Below are positions 5,613 to 11,355 of a DNA stretch of 11,355 bases, one piece after another. Below the pieces are notes generated by a model, which did not search any database, was not told the DNA's origin, and saw nothing but the letters and a program-made list of their open reading frames with translations. The DNA is from Flemingiibacterium sp045634345 (GTDB taxonomy: Bacteria; Bacillota; Clostridia; Oscillospirales; CAG-272), in NCBI GenBank assembly GCA_045634345.1, contig JAZRAB010000052.1, positions 1 to 11,355 of the forward strand. The letters run 5' to 3'. Position numbers and translations under genes: made by a program. Numbering within the stretch: position 1 is the stretch's first letter; each line of letters starts with the position of its first letter.

Positions 5613-6419
5613 TTATTCTATTACAGATTCGGTCGCACTGTCACCGCTCGGTGCGCCCCATTCAAGGACCGCACCTGCGGTAAGGGTGTCAATCTTTGTT
5701 CCTCCGTAGACTCCACTAAACAACCACGATGTATCAATGCTGCACGAGGTTTCCACGGCGTCAAGTTGGCAAGTATACGTCGCAAACGGAATAAATATGC
5801 GCTCACTCTCCTCGTGAACAATTGCACCCGTAGAGAAGGTAAACACCTCATCGTTCACGATAAGCTTGCCTCCGTCCACTCTGGCACCGCAATTCACATC
5901 GTAGCACTCAAGTCCGACCTGCAGATCAACCGTCACGCTGCTGTCCATATTTCTTTGGAAGTGGTAGTTTACTACAAGCTGTATTTTGTCGCTCTGCTTT
6001 GAAACAAGACTTCCCGCAGTGGGATCACCTGCAAGGAAAGCTTCACCAAGCTTTATTGTTTCAACCTTTACTTCCGGAACCGGCAGAGGGTCAGTGTCGG
6101 CAGAGCTGTCGCTATCCTCATCTGTTACATCCGACGCATCTGTCTCTGTATCTTCCGGTATAAATATCGGATCGGGATCAATGATTATATCGCTCGGATA
6201 ATCCGGACGTGTTGTATCAGCTTCCGTGGTATCCTCGGGTATCGGATCAACCGGAGTCGGTGTTGTATCCTCATCTGTATTTCCCTCTGTTGGCACAGAT
6301 ACGCGGCTGTCATCAGGTGTTGTGTCGTTATCGTTTTTTGCATCTTCCACGCCACATCCAACAAGCAAAAGGCAGATAAGGAGGCATAAAACAGCGAGAT
6401 ATCTGAATTGTTTCGACAT
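5613..6419 (-). CDS. Lipoprotein with acidic D/T/P-rich linker and unclassified C-terminal domain
   Basis: I do not recognise the family. From the ATG at 6417-6419 the 268-residue product starts MSKQFRYLAVLCLLICLLLVGC: a short basic start, a hydrophobic core and an LVGC lipobox with C22 as the lipid-modified residue, so it should be anchored to the outer face of the cytoplasmic membrane. Residues about 23-115 are low-complexity, dominated by D, T, P, E and S, a typical surface spacer. Residues about 116-268 are compositionally normal, likely beta-rich, with four cysteines (in LECYDVNCG and YTCQLDAVETSC) that could form two disulfides. AAAGG about 10 bases upstream supports this start; an in-frame GTG at 6443 would add eight residues before the signal peptide and is less likely. 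Downstream it meets the bidirectional terminator. Function is unknown; binding or stress sensing at the surface are guesses. Confidence 0.82.
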   Translation of the reverse strand: MSKQFRYLAVLCLLICLLLVGCGVEDAKNDNDTTPDDSRVSVPTEGNTDEDTTPTPVDPIPEDTTEADTTRPDYPSDIIIDPDPIFIPEDTETDASDVTDEDSDSSADTDPLPVPEVKVETIKLGEAFLAGDPTAGSLVSKQSDKIQLVVNYHFQRNMDSSVTVDLQVGLECYDVNCGARVDGGKLIVNDEVFTFSTGAIVHEESERIFIPFATYTCQLDAVETSCSIDTSWLFSGVYGGTKIDTLTAGAVLEWGAPSGDSATESVIE

Positions 6420-6485
6420 AATTAATACCTTTCCATATAACACTCTTTAACAAAGAAAATATCGATGGTATCAGTCTATCAAATC

Positions 6486-6515
6486 ATTATTTTTTGCGTA
6501 TGAATAAAATGTAAA
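6486..6515 (-). promoter_or_regulatory. Possible promoter of the lipoprotein gene
   Basis: On the minus strand TTTACA (6510-6515), an 18-base spacer and AATAAT (6486-6491) form a fair but not strong sigma-A match. It is the best candidate in the 144-bp A/T-rich gap between the DUF4838 stop and the lipoprotein start, and would give a leader of about 60 bases. Confidence 0.35.
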
Positions 6516-6526
6516 ATAATATCGAT

Positions 6527-6557
6527 TCACCGCATTTCCAAAACACATCACCGCATT
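6527..6557. repeat. Direct repeat TCACCGCATT, 21-bp period
   Basis: The ten-base word occurs at 6527-6536 and again at 6548-6557, a period of exactly 21 bp or two helical turns. It lies just upstream of the candidate lipoprotein promoter. A further word, AATATCGAT, is repeated at 6518-6526 and 6458-6466. Tandem half-sites of this phasing suit a regulator bound to one DNA face, but chance is possible. Confidence 0.4.
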
Positions 6558-6563
6558 GAGCTA

Positions 6564-8525
6564 TCAGCCGATACTTGCTTCACAGTCGTCGTTATTGATT
6601 CGTGTAAGAACGAGACGCCAATAGGTATACTTAAGCTCGAACACATCAAAATATTCGCGGTGCTCCCACTCGTTACGGCTTGCGAAATCGTCAATGCGAT
6701 CCCACAGAGAGGTGGGTTCAACACCGTTCGATATTTCGATGAATACATTCATAAGAAGAATCGAAAGCTCGGTGTGGAACTTAAGATACTTCCACGAAAC
6801 TGCCTCAACTCCGTCACAGCTATTTATATGCTCGTCAATAACCGAAGCAAATGCCTTTGCACGCTCGATTCCCTTTTCATACGTCGGAATGTTTTCGGGA
6901 ACGAACGGCTTTTCGAGTCGTGTCACCTCGGGCAGGCTGTATGTGGAAAGATCCTGCAGATAATCACGTACAAGCTTATAGTCCTCGCCGTATTCGGCAC
7001 GGATAACGTAGTCGCACACCTCATCAAAGTCACAGTCACGGTTCCAGAGCGTGCGAGCCATCACGTTCATACCAAGTGATGTCGGAGCAAATACACGCTG
7101 TCCCTGACAGCTTACAAGACCGTTCAGGTTAAGATCACGGTAATTCTGTATGTCCTTATGGATAACACGTGATCTGTCAATACCGCCAAGATCCTTGTAG
7201 CAGTCCCACATATAGTAGTAATCGAATACTGCACTGTCGCCGTTATAAAATGTACGCCATTCACGGTAGTAAGCCAGCAATTCCTCAACACTTTCAGGAA
7301 ATTCGAGCTTATTGAGATTAAATTCTCTCATTACGCTGTCACTGCTGGTCGGGAATGGACGGGTATATGTACGGCTGATTGGACAGAAGAAAACGCAGGC
7401 ACGGTCCTCATACTCAAACCTATACTTCTCCGGTGGCCAAAGCGTATCCGAATACATAAAGAACGAGATCTTCGTAGGAATCCCCTCTGCCTCAAGACGA
7501 GCGCTTATTTCGTTCATTATCATTACGAGGAAATCGGACGGACGTGTGTCGCGGCAAAGCTCACATTCACACATGCTGTTCTCTCCGTCAGCAAATGCGA
7601 ATGTAACATAGTCTATGGTCGGATTATTTCTGCAGTAATCAACAAAATAGTCAACGATCGTCTGGCGCACCTCGGGATTACCGTAGCAAAGCTGAACTAC
7701 CATCGGAACATACGCATATCTGCCTTCAGTCAGAATCTCACGCTTTCCGTCAACAAGAGCCAAATACTTCTCAATACCCTTCGGAATTGATTCGGGCGCA
7801 ACAGGCTCCCATCCGTATGAGGTTGTGCCAAAAGGCTCACAGGTCCATCCGTGTCCGACCTTATAATAAATGAGGCTGCGCTTTTCGATCTCACGTTCGA
7901 GCATGCGTACCATGCCATTAACATCCTCAGGAGTAAGAGGCTCACCCTTGAGGTAACGGTTTGAGAACTCGTATCCCTTGTGTGCATACCAGCGCTGGAA
8001 GAATATCAGTGGCGTAAAGAACTGCGTATAGTATCCGTTCATACCAACCTTCGGCAGCCAATCTACCATCGCTTCAATCGAATCATACATAACACTGCCT
8101 TCGATGCATACAGCGCGGTGACGGTAAGACGGCTTTTCATTGACAAGCACGTCTTTTTCAGGAATACATTCCGGTGCCTTTTCGCCGTTCTTGCCGGGAC
8201 GGATGAACGTATATCCAAGCTCGGTCAGATAGCGGTAAGTGGCAATAAGCACACTTCTTGCATTAACGCCGGTAATAACGCCGCTGCGATTCTTAACATC
8301 AATGAGAATAGCGTCATCGAGAGCCGGATCTGCAACCTCCTGAAGCTCACTTCTGAGTCCGATTCCGATGAGGATAACTCCGTCCTCCTCACACTTGCCG
8401 TCACCGAGAATTATCATCTCGTCCGTTGCCTGCGACAGATATTTTTTAAGCTCCTGTCCGGCAAAGCAAAGAGTAGCACACTCCTTGGCATTCACGCCCT
8501 CTGTAACAACTTTAATTTTCCACAT
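6564..8525 (-). CDS. DUF4838 domain protein, putative intracellular glycoside hydrolase
   Basis: The 653-residue protein has three parts. Residues 1-130 resemble the alpha/beta N-terminal domain shared by GH67 glucuronidases and GH20 enzymes (AGQELKKYL, ILIGIG, and a GVITGVNARSVLIATYRYL stretch ending in GYTFIRPG). Residues about 135-480 match the DUF4838 region, probably a TIM barrel, with the hallmark DYVTFAFADGENSMCECELC (305-324): an acidic end of a strand followed by a C-x-C-x2-C cluster. Residues about 500-653 are helical. The substrate is unknown; the N-terminal likeness suggests uronic acid or amino sugar containing oligosaccharides. There is no signal peptide, so its substrate must be imported. 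The ATG has a near-perfect AGGAGGT (8532-8538). It has its own promoter and is divergent from the AraC regulator, which probably controls it. Confidence 0.85.
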   Translation of the reverse strand: MWKIKVVTEGVNAKECATLCFAGQELKKYLSQATDEMIILGDGKCEEDGVILIGIGLRSELQEVADPALDDAILIDVKNRSGVITGVNARSVLIATYRYLTELGYTFIRPGKNGEKAPECIPEKDVLVNEKPSYRHRAVCIEGSVMYDSIEAMVDWLPKVGMNGYYTQFFTPLIFFQRWYAHKGYEFSNRYLKGEPLTPEDVNGMVRMLEREIEKRSLIYYKVGHGWTCEPFGTTSYGWEPVAPESIPKGIEKYLALVDGKREILTEGRYAYVPMVVQLCYGNPEVRQTIVDYFVDYCRNNPTIDYVTFAFADGENSMCECELCRDTRPSDFLVMIMNEISARLEAEGIPTKISFFMYSDTLWPPEKYRFEYEDRACVFFCPISRTYTRPFPTSSDSVMREFNLNKLEFPESVEELLAYYREWRTFYNGDSAVFDYYYMWDCYKDLGGIDRSRVIHKDIQNYRDLNLNGLVSCQGQRVFAPTSLGMNVMARTLWNRDCDFDEVCDYVIRAEYGEDYKLVRDYLQDLSTYSLPEVTRLEKPFVPENIPTYEKGIERAKAFASVIDEHINSCDGVEAVSWKYLKFHTELSILLMNVFIEISNGVEPTSLWDRIDDFASRNEWEHREYFDVFELKYTYWRLVLTRINNDDCEASIG

Positions 8526-8561
8526 GATAAAACCTCCTAAAATAGTTTATATGGTAATTAT

Positions 8562-8590
8562 ATTATAACATATAATCGCCTGCATGGCAA
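8562..8590 (-). promoter_or_regulatory. Promoter of the DUF4838 gene
   Basis: On the minus strand TTGCCA (8585-8590), a 17-base spacer and TATAAT (8562-8567) give a good sigma-A promoter with one -35 mismatch. The expected leader is about 30 bases. The -35 box lies 53 bp from the divergent -35 box of the AraC gene, leaving room for a shared regulator site. Confidence 0.75.
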
Positions 8591-8622
8591 TGCTGTATAT
8601 GGACACATTTTTTCAAAACAGT

Positions 8623-8675
8623 CTAAAATCAACATCTTTTCTGTTGACATTCGGAAGAATACATGCTAAAATCAA
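8623..8675. promoter_or_regulatory. Candidate AraC-family operator sites (dyad and direct repeat)
   Basis: A perfect inverted repeat, TCAACA (8629-8634) and TGTTGA (8642-8647) with a 7-base spacer, overlaps the -35 box of the AraC gene. The ten-base word CTAAAATCAA occurs at 8623-8632 and again at 8666-8675 across its -10 box. AraC-type regulators commonly bind direct repeats and autoregulate, so these are the most likely sites for the product of the adjacent gene. Confidence 0.45.
8644..8672 (+). promoter_or_regulatory. Promoter of the AraC-family gene
   Basis: TTGACA (8644-8649), a 17-base spacer and TAAAAT (8667-8672), with an extended-10 TGC directly before it, form a strong sigma-A promoter. 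The leader would be about 33 bases. It overlaps the dyad and direct repeat described for this region. Confidence 0.8.
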
Positions 8676-8711
8676 GATACTAAACACATCTGCAAAGTTG
8701 AGGTAAAGCAT

Positions 8712-9593
8712 ATGCAGAGCAAGAATCCAACAGCGCTTAAATATATGGTAAAAGTCGGGAATTTAAATATCCAGTTCTTCATGCACGAGGCCTTCGCGGA
8801 AGCTAAAGACGGGAATATTCCCACTCCACACAATCATCACAACTGCGAATTAAGATATGTTGAAAGCGGTTCTTCACGTGCGGAAGTTGACAACACTGCA
8901 TTCACATTGAATGCAGGAGATTTCGTGTTGATTCCCTCAATGTCATATCATAATATGAGCACCGGCAACAGCACCGATGCAACTGTGATCGCAGGACTGC
9001 GTTTTTCACTCGAATCACCCACCACAGAGAAAAAGCAGGAAGTACACGCATATAACGCCGCCAAAAAGCTGTTCTCATCGCCACGAAAACTACACGATGA
9101 AAACGGCAGTATTTTAACATTTTTAAATTCTATATCAAATGAGATCGAAAACAAAAAACTCGGGTATATAACAGCCATACAAAGCTATTCCGCCCTGGTT
9201 TTCACAGAGATCTTCCGCCTTTTGGATGAGGAATTTACTGTATTATTTCCAGCAGATGAGCTTGCACTTAACGGCAAGGACTATTTAAAGATAGAGCAAT
9301 TTTTCAATAATAATTATTCACGCTCTGAAATGACGGCAGCTGAATGCGCTGAAAAATTAAACATCTCGCGGCGTCAGCTTGATCGAATCATGCATAAAAT
9401 GTACGGTATGTCTTTTTCGGAAAATTTAAAAGATACACGACTCAAAAAAGCCGTGTATCTAATGAAACATTCAGATGAAACTGTTATAAGCATAAGCAAG
9501 AAATGCGGTTTTGCCTCATACTCCGCTTTCTATTCGAGCTTTAAGCAAAAATATCAAATCTCTCCGTCAGATTTTCGAAATAATCTGCCATAA
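8712..9593 (+). CDS. AraC-family transcriptional regulator with N-terminal cupin domain
   Basis: The 293-residue protein has the usual two-part layout. An N-terminal cupin sensing domain (about 20-100) shows PHNHHNCELRYVESGSS (39-55) and TLNAGDFVLIPSMSYHNM (65-82), the segments that line the ligand pocket in sugar-sensing members. The C-terminal pair of helix-turn-helix units spans about 205-292: the first around TAAECAEKLNISRRQLDRIM (208-227), the second around the ISKKCGFASYSAFYSSFKQK segment, followed by the signature end YQISPSDFRNNLP. It should act as a cytoplasmic DNA-binding activator responding to a carbohydrate or related small molecule; the ligand is not readable. GAGG (8700-8703) precedes the ATG by 8 bases. 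It is divergent from the DUF4838 gene, the most likely target. Its stop is 1 bp from the convergent dehydrogenase stop, with no terminator between. Confidence 0.94.
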   Translation: MQSKNPTALKYMVKVGNLNIQFFMHEAFAEAKDGNIPTPHNHHNCELRYVESGSSRAEVDNTAFTLNAGDFVLIPSMSYHNMSTGNSTDATVIAGLRFSLESPTTEKKQEVHAYNAAKKLFSSPRKLHDENGSILTFLNSISNEIENKKLGYITAIQSYSALVFTEIFRLLDEEFTVLFPADELALNGKDYLKIEQFFNNNYSRSEMTAAECAEKLNISRRQLDRIMHKMYGMSFSENLKDTRLKKAVYLMKHSDETVISISKKCGFASYSAFYSSFKQKYQISPSDFRNNLP

Positions 9594-9594
9594 T

Positions 9595-10716
9595 TCAAGA
9601 AAACAGTTTGGCATAAATCGCCTTCATCTGATCGCGGTTGATAACATATGGACTGTTAGCATAATTCCCCGCCCCCGATACATTATCAAGATAGAGCTCT
9701 ATTTCACCGTCAGTAAGCTTTACATCGACCGCGGACCACCTTTTAATATTTGACGCCACTGTCGCCGGCTCACCGCCAAGCTCACGGCAAAAATCCTCGA
9801 TAAGGCGTTCACCCTCATCGACACGCGAATTATATGCAAAATATTCCTCCATAAACACACCGCACGCACGTCCATGCGGTATGCTATTGTAAAGCGTCAG
9901 GTTGTACCCGAGCGGATGATTGAAGCCTGTGCCCGTGGTGTTGATAGCGATACCGCCCGCGCATGCACCCTTTAAAAGAGAATATCGATACGGCTTCAGC
10001 TTTTCAAGCACATCTTCACTATTATCAATACCCGCAATATCACCAAGCGCCTCATAAATCTTTCGCGCACCGTCTAAAGCAAACATACGTGATATCTCTG
10101 TGGATTTCGGCGAGAGATATGACTCAACACAGTGGCAGAATGCGTCGAGCGCGGTTGAAACGGTATAGTCAAGTCCAAGCGATTCGGTATATTTCGGATC
10201 AAGCATCGCGTATTTCGGGTACGAATACGGGCTTTTAAATGTCTTTTTTACATTTTTTCCGTCGAGGGTCATAACCGAATACGGGTTGACCTCGCTTCCT
10301 GTTCCCGCAGTTGTCGGGATCGCTATTATCGGCAACGATGGAGCAAGGACAGCGCTGTAAATATCCAGCGGTGCTATATCGGGATTAGCAGCATACGCGG
10401 CTATCGCCTTTGCCGCGTCGAGCGGCGAGCCTCCGCCGATGGCAACGATGAACTCAGCCTCCATCGCTCTTGCTGCTTTTCCACCCTCATGGCAAATCGA
10501 CACAAGCGGATTTTCGGTTATCTTATCATATACCTCATATCCGATATTAAGCGAATCCAGAGCAGTCGCAACATCATCAAGTGCACCGCATGCCCTCGCC
10601 GAATTTCTGCCGCTCACAATAAGACATCTCTTGCCAATCGCAATTTTTTCGGCATTATTTTTTATTACATTGTCTCCTGAAATTATCTCAGTCGGCATTT
10701 TAAAACTAAAGCTCAT
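9595..10716 (-). CDS. Iron-containing (group III) alcohol dehydrogenase
   Basis: Read from the ATG at 10714-10716, the product has 373 residues, normal for the family. It shows the nucleotide-binding GGGSPLDAAK (94-103), PTTAGTGSEV (134-143), and the metal ligands D191 and H195 in TALDAFCHCVESY, H267 in GFNHPLGYN and H281 in SIPHGRACGV; the D+4H and H+14H spacing equals that of the FucO type. Such enzymes reduce aldehydes or ketones with NAD(P)H in the cytoplasm, for example at the end of sugar fermentation; the substrate is not readable. AAGGTGA about 6 bases upstream favours this start over an in-frame TTG at 10743, whose extra nine codons lie in a hairpin. It is convergent with the AraC gene and follows a palindromic mosaic; no clear promoter was found, so read-through from the right is possible. 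Confidence 0.92.
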   Translation of the reverse strand: MSFSFKMPTEIISGDNVIKNNAEKIAIGKRCLIVSGRNSARACGALDDVATALDSLNIGYEVYDKITENPLVSICHEGGKAARAMEAEFIVAIGGGSPLDAAKAIAAYAANPDIAPLDIYSAVLAPSLPIIAIPTTAGTGSEVNPYSVMTLDGKNVKKTFKSPYSYPKYAMLDPKYTESLGLDYTVSTALDAFCHCVESYLSPKSTEISRMFALDGARKIYEALGDIAGIDNSEDVLEKLKPYRYSLLKGACAGGIAINTTGTGFNHPLGYNLTLYNSIPHGRACGVFMEEYFAYNSRVDEGERLIEDFCRELGGEPATVASNIKRWSAVDVKLTDGEIELYLDNVSGAGNYANSPYVINRDQMKAIYAKLFS

Positions 10717-10728
10717 ATTAATCACCTT

Positions 10729-10846
10729 GTCTTTGCGAAGCAAAGACTTCCTTACTTGTCGATATTTTTGTCGGTTTCGCCTGCGAAATTGGCGGCGAAG
10801 TCGGCAAAGACAAAAATTCGTTGCGTGAAAAATTCATTTTTCACGC
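10729..10846. repeat. Mosaic of extragenic palindromes
   Basis: This 118-bp stretch upstream of the dehydrogenase is made almost wholly of inverted repeats. They are GTCTTTGC-gaa-GCAAAGAC (10729-10747), an outer pair ATTTTTGTC (10764-10772) with GACAAAAAT (10809-10817), a nested TTTCGC-ct-GCGAAA (10775-10788), an alternative pair TTCGCC (10776-10781) with GGCGAA (10794-10799), and GCGTGAAAAAT-tc-ATTTTTCACGC (10823-10846). The words TTTGTC/GACAAA and TTCGC/GCGAA recur. The make-up resembles repetitive extragenic palindromic elements; a structured leader or small RNA is the alternative. Open frames across it look spurious. Confidence 0.65.
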
Positions 10847-10870
10847 TAACCTTCTCAAAATCAAATAAAT

Positions 10871-10898
10871 CGGGAGATATCGCTTGCGATACCTCCCG
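10871..10898 (-). terminator. Terminator hairpin after the solute-binding-protein-like gene
   Basis: CGGGAGATATCGC and GCGATACCTCCCG form a 13-bp stem with one A/C mismatch and a 2-base loop. It begins 13 bases after the stop at 10912 on the minus strand and is followed there by ATTTATTTGATTTT. The strong stem and T-rich tail suit a terminator, although the tail is broken by other bases. Confidence 0.65.
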
Positions 10899-10911
10899 TG
10901 TTATTATTGTC

Positions 10912-11355
10912 TTAATGCATTGCCTTCCATGTCAGATAGTACGAACCTATTGTCTTTGGAGGCTCTTCTTCATCACTCGGTGCTTCGGGAGTCGGATTTA
11001 TCCAAAGCGCGATAGTCTCATCTTCCTCTGCTAATTCCCATTGATCGTCAATATAGTCAAGAATCTCTTCTTCAGTAGTACAGAGGAAAAGTCCTTCATA
11101 GAACTGCTCGCTGACTTCAAGAATATAATTGTACATGTCCATGTCAATCTCTTCAGGATCGATCTCAAACTGGAAGTAAGGTGAAAGCACAAGCTCTATG
11201 TTATGCTCCTTTGCGATATCCCAGTAATTTGCCGGTTCTCCCTCCGGAATATGAGCAATAAAGCAGTTTCCGGTATATTCGAGCTTCATGTTGTAATCAT
11301 TGTTAAGCTTCTTAAGATTTCCCTCTTCATCAAGCTCATAATGTACGCCTTCAAT
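10912..11355 (-). CDS. C-terminal part of a probable extracellular solute-binding protein (runs off right edge)
   Basis: The frame stays open to the right edge, giving 147 residues of C-terminus; an internal ATG at 11289 is not the start, because 22 upstream codons without a stop read IEGVHYELDEEGNLKKLNND and on. The EGVHYELDEEG segment is typical of the late part of large sugar or peptide solute-binding lipoproteins of ABC transporters. The following FQFEIDPEEID helix region and the repeated E/D-rich helices (about 65-112) also fit that end. The last 25 residues include an acidic proline-rich TPEAPSDEEEPP tract and are not familiar. If the call is right, the full protein is a membrane-anchored lipoprotein delivering oligosaccharides to a permease encoded further right. 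The call rests on a short segment, so another family is possible. A terminator hairpin follows. Confidence 0.55.
   Translation of the reverse strand: MEGVHYELDEEGNLKKLNNDYNMKLEYTGNCFIAHIPEGEPANYWDIAKEHNIELVLSPYFQFEIDPEEIDMDMYNYILEVSEQFYEGLFLCTTEEEILDYIDDQWELAEEDETIALWINPTPEAPSDEEEPPKTIGSYYLTWKAMH

Noticed and set aside
5556..6002. Plus-strand frame starting just after the HIT gene
   Set aside because: It reads through the intrinsic terminator and then antisense to the lipoprotein gene; no supporting motif.
6420..6443. Upstream GTG start for the lipoprotein
   Set aside because: It would put eight residues before the MSKQF signal peptide; the ATG at 6417-6419 has a suitable AAAGG and a standard signal peptide start.
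7980..8540. Plus-strand open frame (186 codons) within the DUF4838 gene
   Set aside because: It is the complement of a gene with a perfect ribosome binding site and recognised domain; the peptide looks random.
10717..10743. TTG start adding nine residues to the dehydrogenase
   Set aside because: The extra codons lie in a hairpin and the Shine-Dalgarno for the later ATG; family members begin near MSFSFKMPTEI.
10756..11034. Plus-strand frame of 92 codons across the palindromic mosaic
   Set aside because: Its coding appearance comes from repeated palindromes, it has no ribosome binding site and it overlaps the terminator and the edge gene antisense.
1..11355. CRISPR arrays, tRNA or rRNA genes, insertion sequences, prophage or toxin-antitoxin genes
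   Set aside because: I looked for regularly spaced repeats, cloverleaf-like segments, transposase motifs and paired small genes on both strands and saw none.

Overview
The window looks like a chromosomal segment of an anaerobic, probably gut-associated Clostridia-type Bacillota. The reasons are the tight same-strand operon, AAGGAG-type ribosome binding sites, two consensus TTGACA-17-TATAAT promoters, a type III glutamine synthetase, the trmK-nif3 pair, a DUF1858 redox-disulfide protein and carbohydrate genes of the DUF4838 and sialidase-fold kinds. Species-level placement is not possible from the sequence alone.

Left part, 1-3873, all on the minus strand. Read in the direction of transcription it runs: DUF1858 protein, trmK (tRNA adenine-22 methyltransferase), Nif3-like dinuclear metal protein, Nudix hydrolase, MIF-like tautomerase, HD-domain phosphohydrolase, and the 5' part of type III glutamine synthetase, which runs off the left edge. 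Gaps are -4 to 46 bp, so this is probably one transcription unit driven by a perfect consensus promoter at 3912-3940. A strong hairpin lies between DUF1858 and trmK.

Middle, 3874-5610. A divergent intergenic region carries back-to-back consensus promoters and several dyads. The rightward unit encodes a cytoplasmic four-Asp-box sialidase-fold protein and a HIT (HinT-like) nucleotide hydrolase, and ends in a clear intrinsic terminator that also faces the next, convergent gene.

Right part, 5613-11355. A minus-strand lipoprotein with an acidic D/T/P linker is followed by a large minus-strand DUF4838 glycosidase-like protein. Divergent from the latter is a cupin-AraC regulator, with good promoters and a dyad overlapping the regulator's -35 box. 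This is the classic layout of a regulator controlling its neighbour and itself. An iron-containing alcohol dehydrogenase converges on the regulator with a 1-bp gap. Beyond it are a dense mosaic of palindromes (10729-10846), a terminator hairpin, and the C-terminal part of a protein that resembles an extracellular solute-binding protein.

Functionally the left half is housekeeping (tRNA modification, nucleotide clean-up, nitrogen assimilation). The right half looks like carbohydrate sensing and use. No CRISPR array, tRNA, rRNA, transposase or phage gene is visible. I see no strong case for a wholly new multi-gene system. The best second-look items are the palindromic mosaic, the trmK leader hairpin with no Shine-Dalgarno, the dyads in the two divergent promoter regions, the operon-borne MIF homologue and the unclassified lipoprotein.
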